Shown here: positions 20,131-26,698 of the stretch, in pieces
How positions within the stretch are numbered: the first letter of the stretch is position 1
How the letters are laid out: each line of letters opens with the position of its first letter
Origin: Gnetum montanum
Taxonomy: Eukaryota; Streptophyta; Gnetopsida; Gnetales; Gnetaceae
Length of the DNA stretch: 26,698 bases
Direction of reading: 5' to 3'
NCBI GenBank assembly: GCA_015680685.1
Contig: MNCI01005244.1
Location: 233,366-260,063 of the forward strand
The notes under the pieces: generated by a model
What the model was told of the DNA's origin: nothing
Databases searched by the model: none
Seen by the model: only the letters and a program-made list of their open reading frames with translations
Program-made: the position numbers and the translations under genes

Positions 20131-20986
20131 TGTGTTGATGTTGAAGTTGAGGCCTCTTCTTGATTCTTGTTTTAAAGTTGAAGTGCATCAAAGCTAATGC
20201 TGATCTAGCAAATTTCTATAGCATGTCATCTTTTCTTACAAAATTTGCATGTTAGAATGGAATTGTATGATTATGAGGTTTTTTTCCATGATTGTTTCAT
20301 CTTCCTCTTGTGAAGAGTATCTCTTTTTAAAGTCTATAATGTATCTTGATTGTTCTAAAAATTATGGTTTTGGAAATTGAGTTAATTAAATCTTTCTTTG
20401 CTTCTATGAGTTCTTTTTTCTATATTGGTAACAAAGGCTTGCTCTTTCTTATTATTATCTATTCTTAGGCTATCTAAAGTTCTAATTTTAGAAACTAAAT
20501 CAGATATGGAAATTGTTTGAACTCTTGTTTTAATACCTTTGATTATTATATAAAACTACCACAATATTTTGTACCTTTTGATGCTAAGTGAAGCCATATC
20601 CAAATTCATCAATATGTGTAATGCATTCATACATACTTTTAATTTTTTTTAATGTTTTCTTCTTTCTTGAATTCAATTTTGTAAAATTATATTTGATATA
20701 GAAGTTTCTTAGTGTGTTGATTCTATGAGTTTTTAAGGTATTGTAAACATAATCTTTTCCATATTTACTTAGTTGTCTTTAGAGAGTGTAATATACCTAC
20801 TGTTGTTTTTAACACATTAAAAATGATAATAATTCTTGCAAGAGAGTCTTTTCTTTTCTTTCTTCTAGTAATTCTTCTATGAATGTATTGTATTCATTTG
20901 TGTCTTCTTTACTTTAATTGGGTTTGATGGAAGATTTTTTGTTTTGTTCATATGCCTCACAACCATCATTTACCTTGAGAATACCT
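20131..20986 (-). pseudogene. Element A gag, main part
   Basis: Gag in shifting minus-strand frames: IIIIFNVLK (near 20820), LLYQI (near 20695), then IDEFGYGFT at about 20588-20614, the shared family motif. A zinc knuckle lies near 20215-20260, with C-x2-C-x4-H-x4-C preserved except that one spacer residue is a stop codon (CKFCKKR, stop, HAIEIC). A lysine-rich region connects them. The N-terminal part is displaced to 23372-23570 by element H. The pattern matches gag of B closely enough to call them the same lineage. Confidence 0.82.
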
Positions 20987-21211
20987 TTTTGACTATTATG
21001 TAGTGTAGCAAATTTTTGTTGTATATTAAATAAATTTTAAAAAATTTATTTAGATTAAGAAAAAAAACTTGATGTAATGTTTTTTCAAGAATAATGGAAG
21101 AAGTTATTAGTTCTCATTTTTCTCAAATTTATCCTAGTTTTAGTTTTTCAAAATGAAATTTCCAATGATTTGATTTTCATAGTTTAGTTTCTTAATTTCT
21201 CAGTTCTTTCA
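20987..21211 (+). repeat. Element H 5' LTR
   Basis: It reads TTTTTGACTATTATGTAGTG where the 3' copy has TATTGAGTATTGTGTAGTG; the ancestral start may have been TGTTGA. Shared blocks include AATAATGGAAGAAGTTATTA and TTAGTTTCTTAATTTCT. The end near 21211 (TTTCA) is approximate. No clean primer site follows; TGATACTC at 21212 and TGGTACCTTATGG at 21248 are weak candidates. Confidence 0.8.
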
Positions 21212-21269
21212 TGATACTCTTTACTAATTATCAAACTAATTTGATTATGGTACCTTATGGAATTAGTGT

Positions 21270-22480
21270 AGTGAATTACTTATGATTTAGGAACATGTGG
21301 ATATAAAAATTTTGATCCCATTGATAAGAAGTGTTATTGCTCTATAAAGGTTATATTTGATGAATCAAAGGCAAGTCTTGATGAGTTTCATAAGCTTGAT
21401 TAAGAGAAGAAGCAAGAGTACAACTCAAGACTTTGGCTGGAAAAGGAGCATCCACCTTCTCAAATGTTGGATAGAGAATTTAATAGAAGAATGAGTAGAA
21501 GTCAAGCCATTTCTCATGTTGCATATGTTGCTCTTACACATGATTCCTCTAATATCAAGGAGGCTCTCAAATCTTAAGTTTGAATTGAAGCCATGAAAAG
21601 GAAAATGCATTCTATTGAGAGAAATAAAACTTGAACTTTGGTTGATAGGCCAAAAGGTAAGAGAGTCATTGACACCAAATGGATCTTCAAAACCAAATAC
21701 AATGAGATTAGAAAAGTTATTGCACACAACACCAGACCTGTAGCAAGATGTTTTCTTAAAAGGAAGTATGTTAATTATGATGAGATTTTTTCTCTTGTTG
21801 CTAGATTTGAGACTATTAATCTTATGGTCTCCCTTGATGTTCATAAAGGTATGAAAATTTATAAAATGGATGTTATTTATGCATTTCTTAATGGAAAATT
21901 AAAAGAGGAGGTTTATATTTATTAGCCTAAAGGTCTTGAGGTTCAAGGATACGAAAACAAGATGTGCAAGTTGAATAAATATTTGTATGGCTTGAAGCAA
22001 GCTCTAAGAGCTTGGTTTCATAGAATTAATGAATTTATTTTCTCAAGAATGATTATAGGAATTGTGTGTTTGAGCCTACCTTGTACTTTAAACATGAAGG
22101 TTCTAATTTCATCATTATTTCACTCTATGGTGATAACTTGATTTTTATGCTTATGTTTGAAAAATTAAATGAGAAATTTAGGCATGATATGAAAGGTGAG
22201 TTTGAGATGAAGGACATGGGAGTCCTTAAATATTTTTTAGGAATCCAAATTGATCAAGAAGAAGATTGTTTGAAGATGCATCTGTCAGAGTATGCATAGT
22301 ACACCATTGACAGGTATTGGCTAGAGGAAGCCAAGATTGCTCTAACTCCACTTATCCAAAATATGAAGCTTTTAAGGAAAGATGATATTCCATTGGTTAA
22401 TCCTCACTTATATAGAGGTATGACTAGTTCAGTAAGATTTTTGTGTCATAGCTAGCTTGATTTGGAATATGCAACTTCAT
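21270..22480 (+). pseudogene. Element H integrase tail and reverse transcriptase
   Basis: It opens with GYKNFDPIDKKCYCSIKVIF, the end of copia integrase, then a linker. RT motifs follow: TLVDRPKGKRVIDTKWIFKT (the open stretch starts near 21638), VNYDEIFSLVARFET, IYKMDVIYAFLNGKLKEEVY with the first catalytic Asp, LYGLKQALRAWFHR, FEPTLYFKHEG (a second open stretch, 22066-22299), and LYGDNLIF at about 22123-22146. The last replaces YVDD with YGDN, losing the second catalytic Asp. EFEMKDMGVLKYFLGIQIDQ and TPLIQNMKL close the domain. One frameshift (near 22040) and several stops are seen. The antisense open frame at 21425-21844 is a shadow. Confidence 0.9.
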
Positions 22481-23100
22481 TTTTATCAAGGTTTATGTAA
22501 GAGCCAAGGCAATTATATCTTAATTCCTTGAAGTATCTTTTGAGGTATGTTAAAGGAATAGCTAGTTTTGCAATTAAGTTCATTAATTGAGATGGAAATT
22601 TTTATGGTTTTTATGATGTTGATTGGGGCAGAGATGTAGATGATCGTAAGTCAACTTTTGGTTACTTTATTTTTAATGGTTCTAATCCTATTTATTACAA
22701 GAAAAAGAAACAAAATTGTGTGAGGCTCTCATCATGTGAGGTAGAATTTATTGCTATGGTTAAATATCTTTAGCATGTTTTATGGTTAAAAGAGTTATTT
22801 TCTTAGTTGGGTTTTGAAATTGAGCTTCCAATTTCCAAGTTAATGGATAATATAGTAGCAATTCACTTGTTCAAGGAGCACATAATTCATAAGAAGAGAA
22901 AACACATTAACATCAAATATTACTTTAAAAAGAATGAAGAGAAGAAGGGCATAATTAAGCCTACACATGTTCAAAGAAATGATTAATTAACTAATTTACT
23001 AACTAAATCATTGTAGCCTTAGCAAATTGACTATCTTTTGAACATGATTGGTATGTGCAAAGTAGATGATGAGAAGAAAGGTCTTCAAGTTTATAATTGA
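22481..23100 (+). pseudogene. Element H RNase H remnant
   Basis: It continues the RT in frame with few stops: LNSLKYLLRYVKGI, then YDVDWGRDVDDRKSTFGYF (acidic DVDW patch, DRKSTxG), then YYKKKKQNCVRLSSCEVEFI, where the family has SSxEAEY. DNIVAIHL and KRKHINIKYYFK follow (families: DNxxAIxL, RxKHIDIxxHF), then TNLLTKSL (DxxTK). The frame ends about 40 bases before the 3' LTR. The catalytic acidic residues seem largely kept, but internal stops prevent a full protein. Confidence 0.88.
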
Positions 23101-23126
23101 ACTATTCTCAAATCAATTTCAATACT

Positions 23127-23137
23127 AAAGGAGGGAA
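23127..23137 (+). other. Element H polypurine tract
   Basis: AAAGGAGGGAA immediately upstream of the 3' LTR. Confidence 0.82.
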
Positions 23138-23366
23138 TATTGAGTATTGTGTAGTGTAGGAATTATTTTCTCATACTCTAAATAATTTTGTAAAAAAAAT
23201 TTATTTAGGTTAAAAAAGCCTGATGTAATATTTTTTCAAAAATAATGGAAGAAGTTATTAGTTCTTATTTCTCTCAACTTTTATTTCAGTTTTAATTTTT
23301 CAAAGTGAATTTTCTAATGATTTTATTTTCATAGCTTAGTTTCTTAATTTCTTAGGTATTTTACAA
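23138..23366 (+). repeat. Element H 3' LTR
   Basis: About 229 bp, colinear with the 5' LTR and diverged by substitutions and small indels. The start is fixed by the polypurine tract. The end near TTTTACAA is approximate. Confidence 0.82.
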
Positions 23367-23572
23367 TACATTTCACACGATATCATAAGATTTCACAATA
23401 TCACAAGTATTTCTCATTTTTAACTACAAAGCTTTCATTCCTCCTCATCCTATCTTCTGGGCTGATTCCAATAGAGCTTTCATCATATATTTCTATAGAA
23501 TGAAATCTTGGGTTCATTGAAGATGATGGAACATTTTGAAATTTTCTATTATAACTCATAGTGAACCTATCA
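23367..23572 (-). pseudogene. Element A leader and gag N-terminal part
   Basis: The minus-strand sequence between the primer site of A and the insertion point of H. It aligns base by base with the corresponding part of B (3570-3680): both have AAAATGTTCCAT followed by a CAAGA(C/T)TT-type segment and an ATTCTAT word. This shows that A and B share a leader and that H entered A near the start of gag. No clear start codon is assigned. Confidence 0.78.
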
Positions 23573-23584
23573 CTTTGATATCCA
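23573..23584 (-). other. Element A primer binding site
   Basis: On the minus strand TGGATATCAAAG abuts the LTR end CATTAACA. It is a one-base-insertion variant of the TGGTATCA site for initiator Met-tRNA used by B. Confidence 0.78.
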
Positions 23585-24207
23585 TGTTAATGTGAAGTGA
23601 TGACTATCTAGAATTAAGTTCAAAACTTTTGGTAAAAATTTGAATGTGTGGATGATTAAATTTTGGACTAAAAAGTACAGTTATGAAATTGAAATAAGTT
23701 TAATTGAGTGTTGATGATGTTAACTATATAAAACTATGGTTAACTAATGAATATGTAGTTGATAAAAATGCAGAGTGGCTTTATGATGTTGAGAGATGAT
23801 ACTTGGTGATAGTAATCTTGATGAAAATAATATTGGTGAATAATTGAAAACTTAACTTGGAGAAGATAAAAGGGTGAGAGGGAATGTAATGAGAGCTAAT
23901 AAAATTTGTAACCAATCTTTATTACATAAAAGTAAAAGCATTATAACATGGTATGATCTTGAAATTTATAGAAAATGATTGAGGCCATACTAGGAGTAAT
24001 AAAAAGTTAATCCCCAATAAAAAATGAATAAAATTTGAAGAAAAAAGGATGAATTAGGATCAAAGTAGAGTACATCCACTCATCATATCATGAAAAAATA
24101 AAATAGTGTAATATTTTTCTTTTATTATAAAAAACAAATGGGATTTATGTCTTTTAGCTTCTTGTATCTATGCTAAAATATTACTTGCATGTACCTTGTA
24201 CTTAACA
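23585..24207 (-). repeat. Element A 5' LTR
   Basis: On the minus strand it begins TGTTAAGTACAAGGTACATG at 24207 and ends CATTAACA at 23585, giving 623 bp. It shares with B the box GGATGTACTC (about 24090-24099), the TAATTCATCC box and a following ATTGGGGATTAA-like segment, but lacks the B subrepeats. The bases just outside it are ATGAG (24208-24212, plus strand); the matching left-hand duplication is not visible because the 3' end of A was not found. Confidence 0.82.
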
Positions 24208-24209
24208 AT

Positions 24210-24282
24210 GAGGTATTAGCTTAGTAGTAATGGTCTTGGCCTTGTAAACCTAGGTTAGAGTTTCAATTCTATTAAGTAGCAC
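24210..24282 (+). repeat. Degenerate tRNA-Thr(UGU)-like sequence, possibly a SINE head
   Basis: TAGCTTAGTAG at about 24217-24227 matches the A box pattern TRGCNNAGYGG apart from one base. A loop CTTGTAA with anticodon TGT and a T-loop-like AGTTTCAATTCT (B box) follow at the expected spacing. The acceptor and anticodon stems pair poorly, so it is not a working tRNA. An A-rich stretch after it (near 24295-24310) would suit a tRNA-derived SINE. It begins two or three bases from the outer end of the A 5' LTR. Confidence 0.5.
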
Positions 24283-24289
24283 TAAGTTA

Positions 24290-25500
24290 TAAATTAGAAA
24301 AAAAAATTTAAAAGGAATTTTAAAATTAATTTGATAGCCCCTTAAAATTTTGGCATTAAACATCCAACAATTTTAACATATTCTAGCACCATAGTAATAA
24401 CTTCTTCATCCTGGCAATGTCGAATCTACACTCCCAAATTTTAATTAAAATAACTCTAAATTGAAGATTTAACTCCATTGACATTTCAATCCTACTTTAA
24501 AAATGAAAAATAATAATCAAGATCTATTTGAAGTGTTAAATTTGAAGAAAACAAAGAATAAAATCATATTTTTAAAAGGTTTTTATAGTTTCTTCTTATA
24601 AATTCTTATATTTTGGGTTTTGTCAAAAAAAAGAAAAAAAGAAAAAATGAAACATTTCTTTTTAAAATTCTTTTCTTTAAAGGCAAGAAAGCCTTGCAAA
24701 ATCCTAGGTTATTTCAAAAATAAATAATAAAAACAGCAAGACTTTAAATCTTATAAATACTCTTCTACTTTATGTAGAAGGGGGATGAATTCTTAACATT
24801 TAAAAATTTATTATTTGCATAGAGAACTCTTTGATTACATCGAGATGGTATAAATTTTAGCATAAGGTAATTATAACATTGAGTGAAGGATATTTAGAAC
24901 ATCTTCTTTCATCAAGCTTTATGTATATATTTTAATACTAATAGAATAGGTTTTATTATTTAAGCATTTACAATAAACTTTTATCATGTTTTAATGTTCA
25001 TTAAAAATTTTTATTATTTGTACTTCTTTCTCTTTTTCTTTTATAAAATTTTCTAAGTCCTATGGTGATCTAGCTTTGGTTAGACTATTCTAAGCACTTT
25101 ACCTTCAGGGCTATGTACCGAAAATATGAGATCAAGACTAGCGTATAGTAAAGTTTCAAGGTCTAAAAAACTTTGGAGCTTTTTTGTTAGTATGTTTTTA
25201 TAGTGCTAGAAGAAGGGTATATTTTTAATTCCTAACAAGAAATTAATTTCTCCCCTACATGTTTTTCACAACACCAAATTTTAATACTAAAATGTTTAGA
25301 TAAAAAGTAATTTTTACTGTATTCAAATTTTCAAATTTTTTCATTACTATTATCTTTTGGTATTCCATTAAAATTTTCTTTTACTATCGTGATTAAAAAA
25401 AATAGTGATATTCCAACCCATGTTAATGATCCCAAGGACCCCTTAATAATTAAATTACATTAATCCTTAAAATGATTAGGGCAACCTCCTACTCCAACCA
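24290..25500. other. No feature recognised
   Basis: About 1.2 kb of AT-rich sequence with homopolymer runs. I see no open frame of note, LTR, terminal inverted repeat or RNA gene. The single less AT-rich patch (about 25050-25140) matched nothing I recognise. Confidence 0.4.
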
Positions 25501-26656
25501 TAATTTCTGAAATTTTCTGTAACTTTATCTATGCAAAGATGTAAGCAAGTCTTTTTGTTACTTGTAGTGAGCTTGATCATAAAAGGATGTTTGAGCTTTT
25601 TTATGGAGAAACATGAATTCATCCTATCAATAATGGACCATATTCATTTAGATAAAAATCACAAACAAATGCTTGTAGATTGCATATCACAAGATGACAC
25701 AAATTTTCAATAATCAAGAAAAAGAGTAGGATCTTGATATTGAGGAAACGAAAATAACTTTTTCATGGTTGATGAAGTAGGTTCCTTCTCAAACTTGCCA
25801 ATTTCTAAATAAAATAGAATAATCATAACTACTTCAGTAATTAGTGCTATCATTGAGCATCCTACTTCCATTGTTGATGTCTTCAAAGAAAAAAATAAGA
25901 TTGCTTACTCTACTCATGTTATTATTATTTCTAATAAATAAGGGGTTTGATTTATGATAATCAAAATTTTAGCTTTCCATCTAGAAGTTCTTGCATTGTT
26001 TCTCCTCCTTCAACAAAGGTAATCATGAGCATACCTCTAATCCTTCCTATTACTGTTACTGGTTCCAAAATTCTTTCCATTCTTGTGGCTTCTCATAATT
26101 ATTATACCAATGTTTCCTCCATCATTAATACATAATTTGTTGTCCACCATACTACACAACCAAAAGTTCATAGCTAAATAATGCTTTTTTGCATGCTAAG
26201 TTCATCTACCCCAATTTCCATACTTCTATTAATATATCTATTTCCACTTATACAAATACCTCACCCATACATATTGTTCAAAAACCACATGAAGATATGA
26301 TAGCTTTATTACACTCTTTCATGAAAATATTTAAGATTTTGGAGGGGGCCTAGTCATCTCTTTCATGCAAATATTTAAGATTTTGGAGGGGGGCTAGTCA
26401 TCATGAGTAGTGAAGGTGGCAGATATCATTTAGGATGATTTTATTCATCTTTTAGTACCATTAATCACTATTCCTAAAGGTGTTAATACTTCCATGTTTA
26501 CCATATATGATGAGAAAAGAGAACGAAATGCACATCTCATGACCTTAGAAAATGAATGTATTATGTTAAGAGACTTTCCATTTATAATAATAATGAGGCT
26601 CTTTTTAATGTCTCTTATTGAAAAATCATTAGATTAATATCCTATAATTCCAACAT
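25501..26656 (+). pseudogene. Possible decayed coding debris, unrecognised
   Basis: Plus-strand pieces look mildly protein-like: the open stretch 25531-25713 (ending HKQMLVDCISQDDTNFQ), 25947-26135 (rich in Ser, Ile and Thr) and a segment near 26480-26560 reading MFTIYDEKRERNAHLMTLEN. None matches a family I know, the frames are short and base composition differs little from the surroundings. It could be gag or a gene fragment of an unknown element, or noise. A 44-bp tandem duplication lies inside it. Confidence 0.25.
26315..26402. repeat. 44-bp tandem duplication
   Basis: Two adjacent copies, 26315-26358 and 26359-26402, each starting TCTTTCATG and containing ATATTTAAGATTTTGGAGGG. They differ at about two positions, so the duplication is fairly recent compared with the surrounding decay. 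Confidence 0.92.
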
Positions 26657-26698
26657 TGATGAGACGCGGTTTTCACTAGGCCGCGATATCGCGTACGC
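26657..26698 (-). mobile_element. Start of an inverted D1-family copy, cut by the window end
   Basis: The last 42 bases begin TGATGAGACGCGG and reach CCGCGATATCGCG. Read against the reverse complement of the D1 end (TGATGGGACACGATATCG and onward) they align across the whole stretch, with the GGCCGCGATATCG block conserved. Hence this is the same element in minus orientation, starting at 26657 and continuing beyond the window. CpG density jumps at this point. Confidence 0.72.

Larger units (their letters stand above)
20987..23366 (+). mobile_element. Element H: short copia retrotransposon keeping RT and RNase H
   Basis: A 2.4-kb element with two LTRs of about 225 bp, a polypurine tract and an internal region that runs straight from near the 5' LTR into the integrase C-terminus, RT and RNase H. 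Gag, protease and the integrase core are missing, so it is an internal-deletion derivative. Flanks TACCT (20982-20986) and TACAT (23367-23371) may be a mutated target duplication. It lies in the gag of A, which has gag sequence on both sides. Long open stretches survive, making it the least decayed element. Confidence 0.87.
775..24207 (-). mobile_element. Element A: outermost Ty1/copia retrotransposon, split by four insertions
   Basis: Minus-strand copia element whose parts appear in order from right to left: 5' LTR (23585-24207), primer site, gag, protease, integrase and reverse transcriptase. It is interrupted by H in gag, F and C in integrase, and B at the integrase C-terminus. The evidence that the pieces are one element is that integrase codons on either side of B and C join in the same frame, next to target-site duplications. 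The join across F rests on homology with B only. About 4 kb of A remains once the insertions are discounted. RNase H and the 3' LTR were not recognised at the left end. All domains carry stops, so it is dead. Confidence 0.82.

Noticed and set aside
21425-21844. 139-residue minus-strand open frame, the longest in the window
   Set aside because: It lies antisense to clear RT sequence of element H and has no family resemblance; it is a shadow.

Overview
This window looks like intergenic heterochromatin from a large, repeat-rich plant genome. It is strongly AT-rich and carries no intact gene. Nearly everything recognisable is decayed Ty1/copia LTR retrotransposon: primer sites complementary to initiator Met-tRNA, polypurine tracts, TG..CA-type LTRs, and gag, protease, integrase, RT and RNase H remnants full of stops and frameshifts. 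All boundaries were read by eye and may be off by a few bases. The species cannot be named from this sequence.

The organising principle is a nested stack. The oldest element, A, lies on the minus strand. Its 5' LTR is at 23585-24207, and its coding remains run leftwards to about 775. A has been split by four insertions: H (20987-23366, plus) in gag; F (about 14433-19101, identity unresolved) in the integrase core; C (8970-14300, plus, target duplication TGATG on both sides) in integrase; and B (1775-8769, plus, target duplication GTATA/GTATC) at the integrase C-terminus. When B and C are ignored, the minus-strand integrase reading frame continues across both sites. A second layer consists of apparent solo LTRs: D1 (2404-3248) inside the 5' LTR of B, E (9977-11487) inside the gag of C, and D2 (12870-13687) inside the 3' LTR of C. 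About 4 kb of A is left in this window. Its RNase H region and 3' LTR were not recognised.

The elements differ in content. B retains gag, protease, integrase, RT and RNase H, all broken. C retains gag, protease and the pre-integrase segment only. H retains the integrase C-terminus, RT and RNase H, and is the least decayed. F holds a minus-strand LTR related to that of B (about 17282-18475) and a 784/822-bp duplication whose copies are separated by a single N, most likely an assembly join.

To the right of A is a degenerate tRNA-Thr(UGU)-like sequence (about 24210-24282), next to the A 5' LTR. After it come 1.2 kb with nothing recognised and 1.1 kb of possible, unrecognised coding debris. The window ends inside an inverted copy of the D1 family. 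The most unusual sequence is a cluster of six GATATC-type palindromes in CpG-rich DNA at the end of D1, which reappears in that inverted copy. I see no evidence of a functional new system.
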